From Gnetum montanum (taxonomy: Eukaryota; Streptophyta; Gnetopsida; Gnetales; Gnetaceae), in NCBI GenBank assembly GCA_015680685.1, contig MNCI01016028.1, positions 429,278 to 493,277 on the forward strand: a stretch of 64,000 nt of DNA, read 5' to 3'. Under the pieces are notes generated by a model, which was not told the DNA's origin, did no database searches, and saw nothing but the letters and a program-made list of their open reading frames with translations. Numbering within the stretch: position 1 is the first letter of the stretch; each line of letters opens with the position of its first letter. A program made the position numbers and the translations under genes. Below, piece after piece: positions 1 to 12,924 of this stretch.

Positions 1-1305
1 GAAATCAATGAAAGTGTATCTTCTTAGACATATGGTGCATCTAGTGATGATCATTGACTTTCCCTGTATCATGGCTTCTTGGTTCATCATCAAATTTACA
101 TTATATTCTATCCATGATTCTAAATGGCCCTTGGGTCATGGTTTTCTCTAATACCAACTATGATATCCCATCCCCCGAATGTCATGGAAAATGTCAAATA
201 TATGTTATATTAGACATTATACAGAAGAAGACAATATATCAAACATCAAGTATATGTAACATTCAATATTATACATAAAGGAAATAAGAAGAAAAATGTA
301 GAAAGAGAAAGAAAAGAATGCTTTATTTATATAGAATAAAGTATCTATATCATGCTTTGAGAGTATTCCTTGGGATTTTCTTTCTCTAGCATCTATCCCT
401 TAGAGGCAATCTAGCATTGCCATCATGGTTAGGCCTATAACTGACTAGAAGGGATGGTTAGTCCTCTTCCTATCTTACTTTACTTGACTCCTGTGAGTTA
501 CCTTTACTGGCTCCACCACTCCATGTCTTACATGACCTATAAGTCTAGGTATAAATGCCTTAGGTCAAACCCCCAAAGGTTACCTCAAGAGACATGTCCA
601 TTATTATAATGCACCCTTTCAGGTCTTAATTACAACTGCCCTTTTGGGTCTTGTTATGATAACAATAACACTTGTTATGAAGAGGCACCATTGTTGTCAT
701 GCAGTAGCATCATTTGGGAATGGGGATGTGACATAGTTAATGTGACTTATAGTAGATATGCACTTCACTCACAATCATAGATGTAACCTAGTATTATTGT
801 AGTGACCCCACACAACTACTAAAATTAACATTTAAAAATATAAAACATTATTTTACAACTTTTAGTCCATTCTTATTCTATATCTCTATCTCTAACAACC
901 TAGATATACATGATAGAAAGAAGCATTCACAACATTAATGGATGGATCCCTACCCTAGTCCATTAAAGAATTTATAGGAAAAGCATAGAATAGAAAGAAG
1001 CTCATCTTTTCTTCTATTTAATCTCTACCCTAATGGCATATTTTTTAGGATGAAATGTATGACTTGTACATTATAGGCCATATACTCTAACATCCATGTA
1101 TTAGATAAATAGTATGAAATAGAGATAAAAATTTATTTTTCATGTATTTGAAACTATATGATTTATTCTTTCTCATTTAATATAAAGATTATGTAAAATT
1201 TAAAAAATAAGTATAAAGTTTAAGAGTCATGATTTATATAAAAGAAAAATTAAAAATCTTTGATATGCAAATGTAATTTAATTTAATCTTAAATATATTT
1301 AAGAA
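1..1305. other. AT-rich intergenic sequence, nothing recognised
   Basis: I see no conserved protein, RNA gene or retroelement end here. The short open frames lack recognisable motifs and are what AT-rich noncoding DNA gives by chance. It may be very old repeat sequence beyond recognition by eye. Confidence 0.5.
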
Positions 1306-1620
1306 ATAGTAAGATTTTAGCTTAGTGGTAAGAATTTTTTGAATAGCAATGGCAAGTGCATTTTAGGGTGACAAGGAAGATGAGGTTCCAACATGTAAGC
1401 ATGCACAATGTGTCCAACTTCAATCCAATACAACCTCATCACATCATTATGGAGCATCACTAATGCATGCCCAAACACCTTTATAGGTTGAGGTGCATTC
1501 ATCCATCCATCCATCCCACACATCAATTTGCAATTAGGCTCTAGCTCTAGCTCTAGCAACAATTCCAACATTGTTGTTTTTGATAGGGCCAAGTGAACCT
1601 ACCTGTCAAATACGAAAGCT
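1306..1620 (+). repeat. Possible tRNA-derived SINE
   Basis: A polymerase III A-box-like sequence (TAGCTTAGTGGTAAGA, 1318-1333) is followed about 65 bases later by a B-box-like GAGGTTCCAACAT near 1392. This is the arrangement of a tRNA-derived SINE head, with somewhat wider spacing than in a tRNA. The body contains short ATCC and AGCTCT runs. No target-site duplication was identified, so the limits are approximate, and chance similarity cannot be excluded. Confidence 0.3.
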
Positions 1621-4600
1621 CCCCCTCCTAAACTGCTACTTCTTCTTTTTCTTCCTAAAGTATTATACCATATATTATTGTATATAAAATATGCATTAAT
1701 ACTTTTTAAAGTTTAATCTTTCATTTATTATTAATTTTGAAATTACTAAAATTCTATATTTGAATTTCCATTTTAATTAAAGATAAAAATAAGAAAAAGT
1801 TACAACTAACATTACAATTTTGTTGATTTAAATCTTATAGATTTTTCAATCTATGCATTCTTTATCTCTTCTAATGTATAAACCACTTCCTCTTTTATTT
1901 TGTTCTCTATTTTTTGATTACTACTTCTAGTTTGCTTTATTTGTGTATATTATTTTCATGGTATACGAACTCTAATTTTTCATATAGTTAAAGTAGAGTA
2001 TTTCACAAGTAAAAAGACTATAAGTACAAAAATAACTATAATCTACACTATTTAATTTATTTCAAAGTATCTATACATTTGAAGGCCTAGCACAATGATC
2101 TCCCTTGCTATTAGCATCTTCTTCAGATTTTCCTTTTCCTTTAAAATACACTATGCAATTTGCAAATTCAAGAATCAATACTTTAGCACCCATATTGCAT
2201 ACCATCTTAATGTATACCTCCTCTATTTAGTGTCAACATTTAGAATATTAATAATGAGCAAACAATATTTAAGTATATTAGAAGCTTGACACTAAGTAGG
2301 CATTATTAAGAAAAATATAGAAAGAGAAAACTTTCCAATTTTATGAGTATTTACTTTAAGTGTAAAATATTTCAAACAAAATGAAACTTTGAAATAATAA
2401 GTGAACTTAATTTATTATTAATATAAGGAAGGTCATGGTCCTAAAAAAATTTACATCACTTTTCAACATCAATGCTTAAACTTAAAATAACAAAAAGATT
2501 TAAGATAGATAGTTGTGATTTAAGACTAATATTTATTTCAAAGTATGAAAGTGGTACCACTGGTGGAAGATATTTATCTAATTGCTTGTAATTGATCTTA
2601 TATTGAGAACCTTTACCCTCAACTATAACCTTTATATTGACACTAGTTTTAAGATTTTAATTAATGACATTCTTATTAAACAAGGAAAATTTTATCTTAC
2701 ATGATATTTATCCATATTATTTAAAAACAATAGATTTTGCTAAAATAAAAGTTAGAAGGTAACAATATTTCACTAAAATAATGGTATATGAACTCTATCT
2801 ATAATGATTATAGCATAGAAGGCTTTTAAATTTTCTTGCTATTTATTATTTATTTCTTATTGATGTATTCTTTTATCTTTAGGAAGACTTTTTTCCTTCT
2901 TTTTACAAGAAATACTTAAGTAAGAATTGAAAGCTCATGAGGATGCCTTTGAATAAGGGCAAGGTTTAATCTTTTTCCTACTCCAAAGAGTAGATTTTTT
3001 AGAATTGGTGGTAAGGATGAAAATCTAAAAAGACATTATAAAAATAGTAGGCATTTTCATGAAATTATTTGATGTATTTGAATTTTTAAAAAATATTATT
3101 ATTCATTCCTCCTAACTCATAATAATATTTTGATAATATTCATAGGAGGGGTATTATCAAAGAATTTACAACCTAAATTTAGTCACTTACCAAAACAACA
3201 TGTATTTTTTAAAATTTTATTTTTAAAATAGAGTTGGAAACTTAAATCAAGTCTTCATTATGTCATTCTATTAATTTGGGTTAATCTATTAAGAGTGAGT
3301 AATTTGATGATGGTTCCTATACTTGATATCAACTTGGATAATTGTTTTGCCATGTGCATATTAAAACTAAAAATCTTAAAAGTAATCATTTAGTCAAGAT
3401 TCTCTTACTTGACTTTAATGCTTATATATATATTTTTAATTAGCTTATAGGGAGTACCTAATTTTTTATACTTTTTTATGTACATAATACTCATCATTAA
3501 TAGATAAAATTTACGTAGTAATGTAATCTATGTCTTTAATAAAGCAAATGAATGTGTCATCAAGATAATTATTAAATATGTTTTATCATATTTAGTTATT
3601 TTAAATTGCTTGGTGAATAGCCTCTTTTTGAAAAACTATCCTAGTGTTTTCTTTTATATTCTTGTAGATAAGAGACATATTATTAGACATACTTCAAGTA
3701 GTAGATGCTTCTCTTTTCTTTATTTTACTTTTTCTCCAATCATGTTTCAAATGGCTATTAGTATATGCTTCTCTTTTCTTTAATTTACTTTTCTTTTACA
3801 ATCATGTTTCAGATAACTATCTCATGCTTTTACTTAAAATAGGAACATTATCCTTGTGATGCTTATCATATTATTCGTTGTGTCTAGGAGTTAAATTTAA
3901 TATTAATTAGTGATTTTCTTATTTTTCTCCTACTTATAGTTTCAATAGTATTTAAAAGTATAAGAGGCAAATTACAAAAGTTGGATAATGTGTAGAAATT
4001 TTATACCATGCATTAAATTGCAACATAGTAAATCAATTATTCAAGTAGATGAAATAGGTGTCTATCAAGTTTTAGGGCTTAGGTCTCAAACCCATGTAAT
4101 AATTTTGTAATTGCATAATCAAATAAATAAATTTTATATAAATAGAAAAAAAACATCTAGGATATTGAAGTAAGATATCAAGTATACTAATAGAAAATCA
4201 AGAAAGTAACACTTGTCATTACTTCTAGTTTAGCGTAGGGAATGATTATGATAAGGGATTTAAACTCATAGTTGAATGTTACTTTTAAAAGTAATAGGTT
4301 TATTTTGTTTGGTAGTGAAGAAAAGATGCTTAAGATATTAATTTAGTACTAACTAGAAATTGTAACAATTGACATTTGTCACCTTGATGTCAATTGTTAT
4401 TGTTAACTACAAGTAAACTAGAAGTGTGATTACTAAAATTGCAAAGAGTTTTACATTGAGAAAGAAAAAAGTGATGAGGTTATGTAAGAAAAGTTAAAGC
4501 CAATTATTTGACATAAGTCTAGGATGTTGAAAAATCATTAATTTAAAAAAAGTAAAACTAAATAAATGCTAAGCATTAGAAAATAATTAAATTTAAAAAT

Positions 4601-5330
4601 TAGGAGGTAACCTTGGGCATTAGAAATAAGCAATGTGAAGCATTAGACATAAGCAATGCAAGACACTAAAAGAATATTATAAATAACTAATATCATAGAA
4701 AATTGAGTTTTGATAACAAATTTAAAAGTTAAACTTAAATGTTAACTTTACATTTGAGAGAGGCCAATACAAGTTAATGATGAAAATTAGCTTTAATCGT
4801 AACTTTAAGGTTGAAAGAATTAGTAATAAGTTAATGCTAGATGTTAACTTTGGATTTGAGAAAGTTAACATTGGGTATTAACATGGTGTTAACTTTCAGT
4901 TTGTTTACCAAGATAATTATATTAAAGCTAAAGTATATAAGTAATGTAGCATTAATAACTCTAAGTTAAGGTATATGAAGCTAATAGATTCAACTTAATG
5001 GGTGATAAGTATAAAAATATGTATTGTATGGCCCAAGTACTAACCTAAGAGACAAAAATTGATGATGAGATACTAATACATATATGTATGTTGTTTTATT
5101 TGTAGAATTAAATGTTGCTAAAGACAAAGAAAAAAAGATGTCAACAAGCATTTAAGGATAAATGATATTAAAAAAAGACATCACAAAAGATTCTTAGAAT
5201 AAAAAATTGGCTTTGTAGAAATATATATTTCATTTTATTTTTTACACAACAGCACACATAATTTTCTAAAATTATCATTAAATAAAAGTTGTAAAATTTT
5301 ATAAAAGGGATTGATGAAAAATATTATTAA
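1621..5330. other. AT-rich intergenic sequence
   Basis: Long AT-rich stretch with no recognisable gene. It holds one 60-bp tandem duplication (3701-3822) and, between about 4735 and 4900, several imperfect copies of a GTTAACTTT-containing motif. The last bases are the left flank of element A, including the target-site copy ATTAA (5326-5330). Confidence 0.5.
3701..3822. repeat. Imperfect tandem duplication, unit about 60 bp
   Basis: Two adjacent copies begin GTAGATGCTTCTCTTTTCTT (3701) and GTATATGCTTCTCTTTTCTT (3761) and both run through ATCATGTTTCA. They differ by a few substitutions and short indels. No function is suggested. Confidence 0.7.
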
Positions 5331-6180
5331 TGATGAGTGGCAAGGTATTTCTACACCCAACCATACAAATCATAAGTGTTCATGCACAATACAGTTGAAT
5401 TTTGTGGATGTGACTAGTTGTGGCATCTAGATTGCTATGCCTTGATTACAGTTCATTGTCTTCCCACTTGGACTAGTGGTAGCTTTGTCACATATGATTT
5501 AGTCCAAAGTGAGGCATATGATTTTTATTATTTTATGTTTTATTATTCTACGATTAGCAATAGGTTGAAACTCAATTTATAATCAATTCAACTAATCTAA
5601 TTTCTAATTAATAATCAACTACCTTAACATAAGTATCTAATCCCACTTCTCATGCACATCCTGAACACATATAATGTTGCTGGGTTACCAAATGTTAAGC
5701 ATTGTTGGGAATACCAAGAGTCATATGCATGCTCAAAGTAATCATACTTATGTGCCTAATTAATTAACATGCATGAAAATGTAAATATTAACTAAGTACA
5801 TGAAAAGTAAATTGCATAAAAAGTAAATCTAATCTAAGTCAAAGTGTTGTAATGAATAAGAATCAATCTCAATCTTATTATCATTCATGGAATATGTCCA
5901 GGTGCATTGCCACTTGAATAAGACTCCATACAACTGACTCAAATCTACTCAGTGGGCACTCACTAACTATTTTGTAAGATTACAGAATAAAATTGCAAGA
6001 GTTCAACTATTCTATTGACAAAACTATGAAAAATTGATGTAAAACTATTGCCCAAATCGTGAGACCAAGCATTATATTTATAGGTTTGCCGATACCCCCC
6101 AATATTGGATATCCAATAATGCATCTAGGGGTCTAATATTAGATATCCAATATCAAAGCCAGGCAAATCATGACTAATCA
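5331..6180 (-). repeat. 3' LTR of element A
   Basis: On the plus strand it starts TGATGAGTGGC and ends GACTAATCA. It aligns over its length with 10216-11087. Read on the minus strand, the U3 part (about 6095-6180) contains several GATATC-like motifs, followed by a TATA-like box near 6072-6085. It is bounded inside by the polypurine tract at 6181. Confidence 0.88.
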
Positions 6181-6190
6181 TACCCCCATG
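6181..6190 (-). other. Polypurine tract of element A
   Basis: Minus strand CATGGGGGTA lies directly against the 3' LTR. This is the expected primer for plus-strand DNA synthesis. The same CATGGGGRTA form precedes the 3' LTR of C. Confidence 0.75.
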
Positions 6191-7850
6191 ACTGAATGAA
6201 AACTCGTCCTCAAGTTAAACAAAATGAGTAACAAGTTCCTTACAAAATATTGGGAATGTATGGGATTATTAACTAATATGAAAACTAATAACTGACTCTA
6301 AGTGCCACATTATAAAATTTTATTTTAGTAGATGCATACAAAATGATAGAGTGATAAAAAGACTAGACAGACATTGAAGATTACAAAATTTGTAGAGGTC
6401 TTTAAAAATCAGCTGAAGATGATTCTTTTTGTTCTCTTTAGTGGTGGCAAACTTTTAACCTTGATTGTTATATTGTTTCTTTTCTGGTTATGCAAAATAT
6501 TCTTGAAGGATGGACTAAAATTTCTTCTCATCACCCCATGGATCTAGCAAGTATGTGAATTTTGAGTTACTATTTTGTATGTGCTATGATTTGCCCATGG
6601 TCATATCCTTTGTTGTCCCTCTCTTGCCTTTGTTTTCATGCCTAGAAAAAGACCTTCTTCCTTTGGTGTTTCTTTTAGCATCACCTACAGTCACCAAAGG
6701 ATCAACATTAGTTGTGGTAAATTTTCGTTAATAATTAACCCTTTTCGAATCCCTTAATTTTCTTTTAAGCACAAGGTGATTACAGCATACTATGCCCAAG
6801 GCTATGAGGTAACTAAAATCATCAAGTTGTTCACATTATTTTGATCAATTACTATTAGTTACCATGATGTTCAAAAATAGGATGTTGGAAAATTTTAAAG
6901 TAGGCATCCCTAGCCCTGATGACTAATAAGCATAACTTCAGAAGCATGTAGGCTTTTAAATAATTAAAACCAAAGGCCTAATTTATAAGATGGCAAAGAA
7001 ATATTATATGGAAATAGAAAAGTAGGAAAAATTAATGAAACAAATGATAAGGAGTCCCAAAATTATGCATAAATTTAGGGAAACCATCATTGATGTTCTA
7101 GAAGATGTGAAGGTTAGTTCAAAGCCATGATCAACAAAAGTTATGTAAGTGGATCCTTCCCAAAGTAGGCTCCTACCATAATTCCCTTACATAACCACTT
7201 TTATAGATGTCTGTGGGCACCCGAGAAGTTAAATGTAGATCATGCCTTTGTTCAAAACAACATAGAACTATCATGGTTAGGATGTTTCACTATACTACAC
7301 AAAACCAAAAGGCTCATAATTGCATGCAATAGTGAGGTCAATAATGGAATGACCTCGCATTGATGTGTTCCATCCTACCAACCACCATGAGTCCACAACC
7401 ACCTCAAAGAACAATCATCACTCCAAAAAGAGAAGAAAAGACAAGATGGAAGGAAGGACCTTAGTTAAAAGGGTGCCTTCAAGCATAGGTAACATGTCTT
7501 TTCAACCCCATAACTAATGCTTGTAGCCCATTATTGTGTCTAAGGGGTGTGCTTTGAATTTTCATCATTGTTTATTATTTTTTTTGTCTTTTTCCTCTTT
7601 TTTGTAATTTTTTTGTTTATTTTGGATGGAAACCACACCATGAAAAGATAGAGTTTCCTTTTTATTGGTTGATGAGGGAGTGATGATACATTCCAAGAGG
7701 AGTCATAAACCACATGAAGGAAATCAAGAAGAAAACCCAACAACTTCCCTTGAGGTCACACCCTTTTTCATTTCCACTTGGTCATTCCCTCTGTCTTCAT
7801 GGTGCAATGATCATTGATTAATTTTAGTTTCATAAAAGAAAAACCAAATT
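6191..7850 (-). other. 3' internal untranslated region of element A
   Basis: Read on the minus strand this corresponds to the region between pol and the 3' LTR in C and D. It includes the conserved block at 7441-7550. A lysine- and arginine-rich stretch is readable on the minus strand near 6595-6710 (for example NTKGRRSFSRHENKGKRG). It could be the decayed start of the third open reading frame seen in B and F, whose N-termini are also basic. I see no other coding signal. Confidence 0.5.
7441..7550 (-). other. Conserved post-pol noncoding block (copy in A)
   Basis: The minus strand reads GCACACCCCTTAGACA, then GGGCTACAAGCATTAGTTATGG, then AAAAGACATGTTACC and TATGCTTGAAGG. The same words in the same order occur downstream of pol in C and D, with a more diverged copy in B. 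Surrounding sequence is much less conserved. The role is unknown. Confidence 0.75.
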
Positions 7851-8497
7851 NNNNNNNNNNNNNNNNNNNNNNNNNNNNNNNNNNNNNNNNNNNNNNNNNN
7901 NNNNNNNNNNNNNNNNNNNNNNNNNNNNNNNNNNNNNNNNNNNNNNNNNNNNNNNNNNNNNNNNNNNNNNNNNNNNNNNNNNNNNNNNNNNNNNNNNNNN
8001 NNNNNNNNNNNNNNNNNNNNNNNNNNNNNNNNNNNNNNNNNNNNNNNNNNNNNNNNNNNNNNNNNNNNNNNNNNNNNNNNNNNNNNNNNNNNNNNNNNNN
8101 NNNNNNNNNNNNNNNNNNNNNNNNNNNNNNNNNNNNNNNNNNNNNNNNNNNNNNNNNNNNNNNNNNNNNNNNNNNNNNNNNNNNNNNNNNNNNNNNNNNN
8201 NNNNNNNNNNNNNNNNNNNNNNNNNNNNNNNNNNNNNNNNNNNNNNNNNNNNNNNNNNNNNNNNNNNNNNNNNNNNNNNNNNNNNNNNNNNNNNNNNNNN
8301 NNNNNNNNNNNNNNNNNNNNNNNNNNNNNNNNNNNNNNNNNNNNNNNNNNNNNNNNNNNNNNNNNNNNNNNNNNNNNNNNNNNNNNNNNNNNNNNNNNNN
8401 NNNNNNNNNNNNNNNNNNNNNNNNNNNNNNNNNNNNNNNNNNNNNNNNNNNNNNNNNNNNNNNNNNNNNNNNNNNNNNNNNNNNNNNNNNNNNNNNN
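7851..8497. other. Assembly gap (647 N)
   Basis: An unbroken run of N inside element A, between the end of gag and the 3' noncoding region. Any pol remnant would lie here. Confidence 1.
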
Positions 8498-10084
8498 TGT
8501 GGAAAAGGAAATCTCCTAGGCATGTGCTTCTGTATAAACTTTGGATTTGATGCTCCTACCCAATATTCATGTAGATGCAACAAGATCAGACAATGGCCCT
8601 TTAGATTTTCATATATGTAGATGTCACATCCATTATCTTCATCTGTGGTTGAGCCTATAGCCTCACTTTCTTTAGTCACTTTTCCTATTTTCCAATAAGT
8701 GTTCCTAGCTATTTCTTGGTTCTTTTTCCTTCTTTTGTTGTGATCACTTGATTTGCTTTGTGTCACTCTCTCGTCTATGATTTCTATGCAAGTTTTAACT
8801 TTCTCATTCATCCCTTCTAACATCTCACCTAGCTTTACTTCAAGCTCATTGATAAAATTTTGTATTAACAAAATTGATCGTAAAATCATCTCATCGAGAC
8901 CTACCTCTTTTTCCTCATCATAGATATGAACCCTTTTCTTTTGAAGAGTTGGATCCTAGTTATTTTCCTCTACATTTTCCCATTTTCATAACTCTCCCTT
9001 CTTCTTTTACCACATGCTCAATCAACTCTCAGATCTAATGGACTTGTAGCTCATATAATTAACCTAGAGAATACATCCCAAGGGTCTCCCTTATTTCATT
9101 ATGAATCCCATAGATGATGTGGAAAAGTTACCTTTCCTCAGAGAAACATGGCCTAGGCATCTATTTAGTAGAGAATAATATCTATCTAAGGCCATGTCCA
9201 AGGGTTCATGTTGTTCTTGTCTCCATCATTGGATTTATCTCCTCAAGTTAAACACCCTTGCATAGGTTTGGTATTTTTCGTTGAAGGGTTCCAACATTAT
9301 GGACCATCGTTGGATTGAATTTGATTTTAGCGATCTATACCACACTTCAGCTCTATCAATCAATGTCTTGGGAAAGAGCTTAAGCTTTTTCCACCCACCT
9401 TGAATGTTGTATGAGGCACGGGCATCATGGAAGGCTTGTAGATGATGTTGTGGATCCGAATTGTAGCCTCCCAAAAATTTAGAAATATTATTTATATCAA
9501 GCCTAGGTAAGTAACTATTCCTATGATGCCTTTGAGGTATCTTAACTACCTCCATGATCTCAATGATCATGCTTGTGAGGGTTCATCGTCATCAAACATG
9601 TTGTAATGAAAGTTTCTATTTCTATTTGTTTGATTGTGATGATCTTGTCTATGCTCATTATGATGTCTTTGATTTTGCCCTTGGGTGTGATCTCTATCTT
9701 ATCTTGACCCCATAGTTGAGCTCTATCTCTATACCTATATTCATCTTCATCAAAACTAAACATTGAAGAGGAAGAGGAACATGAGGAACTAGGAGAATCG
9801 CCATGGCTTCTATAGTTCTCCCCATGGTCCCTTGATTTATCTTGTCTAGGTTTAGAGGAGGTCCTAGGCCTTGAGGCCCACCTTGATCTAGGACTTACTA
9901 TATCTCCTCTAAGATTTTCTACACCAATTGAATATAGTCTTTGAGTGTAGTAAGGGTCTAAATGAGCATAGGAAACACTTGTTTGAGGTTGTTCACTCCA
10001 AATTTCTTTAGTGTAGATCCTATCATTTCTCCTATGAGTGCTTTCATCATATGATGCATTATGGATCCTATGTGAAGAAGACAT
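8498..10084 (-). pseudogene. gag: gag relic of element A
   Basis: Structural (capsid/nucleocapsid) polyprotein of the retrotransposon. The ATG at 10084, about 110 bases after the primer site, opens a 174-residue frame rich in Ser, Arg and Asp. A frameshift near 9560-9570 leads into the retrotransposon gag domain (9235-9570), with the family pattern LGGYNSDPQHHLQAFHDA, then WKKLKLFPKTLI and the W-Y-SLK motif. After further decay the C-terminal part (8498-8889) has a predicted helical, Lys-rich stretch. It ends in a damaged knuckle-like motif, where relatives show CX2CX3HX3C, just before the gap. The N-terminal 170 residues do not resemble the HPNEY-containing N-terminus of C and D, so A is a separate gag lineage. 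This is among the best preserved gag relics here but is not functional as read. Confidence 0.85.
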
Positions 10085-10196
10085 GGTTTGTCTAATAATG
10101 TGTGTGACTTAAAATATTAATGTTTTCTAAAAGATATATCATTAATACCTTTATAGTGATCATGTATAATATAACTAATCTAGATAACTAGCACCA

Positions 10197-10214
10197 TCCC
10201 CGACAATGGCGCTA
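10197..10214 (-). other. Primer binding site of element A (tRNA-Asp-like)
   Basis: Minus strand TAGCGCCATTGTCGGGGA, one base inside the 5' LTR. Athila-type elements use TGGCGCC(G/A)TTGCCGGGGA, complementary to the tRNA-Asp 3' end, and this copy differs at few positions. Confidence 0.75.
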
Positions 10215-10215
10215 A

Positions 10216-11087
10216 TGATGAGCAGCGAGGTACCCCTACACCCAACCATACGAATCACAAGCATTCACATAAAATCTAGTCAAATTCTATGGATGGGACT
10301 AGTTGTGGCATCTAGATCACTATGCCTTTATTTCAATTTGTTGTCTTCCCACTTGGACTAGTGGTAGCTTTGTCACGTATGGTTTAGTCCAGAGTAAGGC
10401 ATATGATTTTTATTATTTTATATTTTATTGTTCTACAATTAGTAATAAGTTGAAACTCAATTTATAATCAATTCAACTAATCTAATTGCTAATTCAACTA
10501 CCCTAACATAAGTATCTGATCCCACTTCTTGTGCACATCCTAAACACATATAACATTGTTGGATTACCAAATGTTAAGTATTGCTAGGATTATCAAGAGT
10601 CATGCGCATGCTTGAAGCGATCGTACTTATGTGCCTAATTAATTAACATGTGTGAAAATGTAAATATTAACTAAGTACATGAAAAGTAAATTACATAGAA
10701 AGTACATCTAATCTAAGTCAAAGTGTTTCAATGAATAAGAATCAATCTCAATCTTATTACTATTCATGGAATATGTCCAAGTACATTGCCACTCAAATAA
10801 GACTCCATACAACTAACTCAAATCCACTCTGTGGGCACTCACTGACTATTCTATAAGATTATAGAATAAAATTACAAGAGTTTAGCTACTATATTGACAA
10901 AACTATGAAAAACTGATGCAAAACTATTGCCCAAACTGTGCGCCCAAGTGCTATATTTATAGGCTGGTCCATACCCCTTGATATTGGATATTTGCTAATG
11001 CATCTAGGGGCTTGATATTAGGTATGCAATATTAGGGCTCTGATATTGGATATCCATTATTAGATCTAGGAAAATCATTACTCATCA
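10216..11087 (-). repeat. 5' LTR of element A
   Basis: Plus strand starts TGATGAGCAGCG and ends TTACTCATCA. Its U3 (about 10985-11087) has more GATATC/AATATT-like motifs than the partner LTR, and a TATA-like box lies near 10950-10962. Numerous substitutions relative to 5331-6180 show that the insertion is old. Confidence 0.88.
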
Positions 11088-11739
11088 ATTAGCTTCTTGA
11101 AATCTTGACATAAAAGATAAGAATTTAATTAAGATGAAAGGCAAGCAACCAAATAAAAGAAAAATAAATAGCTAGTTGAGAATTTAATAACACTACATAA
11201 AGTATATAAAATTAACATAATATAAATAAAAGACATCTATGTAGTAGAAAGATGCATGGATGACTCTTAATACACATTGTAATCTTTTGAAAAGTAATGA
11301 AAGGCTCAGTAGGATAATTACCAAAGTTGTTACTAGTGAATCTAGAGGGTTTTTTAATAATTGATTTGGATTCATTTGTGGTTGATGTTAGATGAATGAG
11401 GAATATGGATTGTACATTGGGTATAGGACCTTGTACAAGATGTCCAATAGCTTGCATTTTAAAATCTACAACAATAATGGATTCTTTTCCATTGTGAAAA
11501 AGATGTAATTATTGATGAATAGGGGAGGATACTGCATAATGTTCTACTAGCCAAGGTCTATTACATTACTATATAGAAAATCATTTATTACCATAAATGT
11601 TATATTAAATTTTATAAAATTATCTACTAAAAAGGATCCTTAAGTTGTGCCATATACATCAACTCAAGCTTCATTAATAGAAATCAAAGAAGGAAAATTA
11701 TTTGAAGGATGAACCTAGTCTTATAAACCCCAACTTTTA

Positions 11740-11890
11740 AAGTACCTCTAAGGAGATGACATTTAAACTAGCATCATCATTAACATAGACACAAGGAACC
11801 TTATAATCACCTATGTGAATGGTAATGTTAATAGGTGCTTTACAAACATGCTTAGTAGAAAAATTAGTTTTGATGTTGCGTTTTTGAAAT
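11740..11890 (-). pseudogene. Protease relic of element G
   Basis: The minus-strand translation gives a clan AA aspartic protease pattern: a basic start, PINITIHIGDYKVPCVYV, then NDDASLNVISLEVL, where active enzymes have D-x-G-[AS]-S-L-N. The catalytic Asp position reads Asn and the Gly reads Asp, so even without the nearby stops the enzyme would be inactive. About 50 residues are recognisable. Confidence 0.55.
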
Positions 11891-12924
11891 AAATAACCTA
11901 AATTATGTTACTAACTATTTAACAAAGATGAAATTACTAATGTTTATATAGGTAAATCTACTTACACCTTGATTTCTTTAGGGATTTATCCAAGTGCTTT
12001 CTTGTATTCAAAGATGTTGAAATAAAATCATAAAGGAAGAGTGTTGTTTCTTTATATTTTTAAGTAAATTTTAGTTTCTTGATTGTGTTATCAACTACAT
12101 GAGGCTTAATAGATAGCTAAGTGATAATAAATTTTGTAGCATATAAATTATTTTTTTGCATTTGGTTTCTTGATTTACCCTATTTATCAACTTCAACAAC
12201 TATATGATAAGCTTCATTCACTTTTTATTTCTCTTTATCCTTTTTTTTTTAGACTACTATGGTGAAGATGAAGATGGTATTGAAGGAAAGTTCAACACTA
12301 GAAGATCCCTCTTCAAAGATGGTATAGATGACATCACTGTAGAATAAGATGTTGATGTAGAAGAAGCTAATAAAATGAAAGGTTGCTATTTTTTTCTAGT
12401 CTATGATCACTATGATGGATGATAAGGAGGATGTTTACAAGATGTATGCTTTGTGGAATGGGAAGAAGAAACATGATCAAATGACATCATGATTTTCTAC
12501 ATTCCTTTATTCTTACATTTATCAACTTTTGAACTCTATGTAACTATTTTGATTTCAAACCAAGCAAAAAAACTTGAGGAAAGAACGTTAGAAATGTTAG
12601 CACCAAAGAAGGCCTTTTTAATTGTGATTGAGAGGATGCGACTACATCAAATAAAAATGCTACTATAGTAGAAGGAACTATGAAGATAAAGGGGAAGCTC
12701 TTGCTATCAAATTGAGACTCTAAAGGAAGATGCATAACTACATTTGTGGAGGGATTTTTTATAACAAAAGGTGATTAATTATTATCATATCATGACTTAG
12801 AAGATAGAGAATTTGATGCTCTTAATTTATTTAAGTAATATGAGCAATATGAAGAATGCTTTTTATATTCATCATCAATAAGATAGAAGGTAGATATCAC
12901 ATTTGCCAATTAAGTAAAGTTAAG

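Larger units (their letters stand above)
5331..11087 (-). mobile_element. Element A: non-autonomous Ty3/gypsy (Athila/Tat-type) LTR retrotransposon
   Basis: Two related LTRs (5331-6180 and 10216-11087) flank an internal region read on the minus strand: primer site, gag, assembly gap, then a noncoding 3' part. The flanks carry near-identical 5-bp target duplications, ATTAA (5326-5330) and ATTAG (11088-11092), so this is one insertion. The segment left of the gap already matches sequence downstream of pol in relatives C and D. The whole pol, about 3.5 kb in C, would have to lie within a 647-base gap. Either A lacks pol or the gap length is wrong. The LTR and gag match the family of C and D, but A's gag has a different N-terminus. 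Confidence 0.88.

Noticed and set aside
1317-1592. 91-codon minus-strand frame
   Set aside because: It lies within the possible SINE, has no recognisable motif, and its Leu/Glu run comes from an AGCTCT repeat.
7768-8889. Long minus-strand frame (and a plus-strand one at 7814-8620) across the gap
   Set aside because: Most of the length is N, so the frames are artificial. Only the part from 8498 rightward is genuine gag.
9560-9570. Overlap of two gag frames in A as possible programmed frameshifting
   Set aside because: No slippery heptamer or following structure is evident, and gag in relatives is continuous through this region; ordinary decay is simpler.
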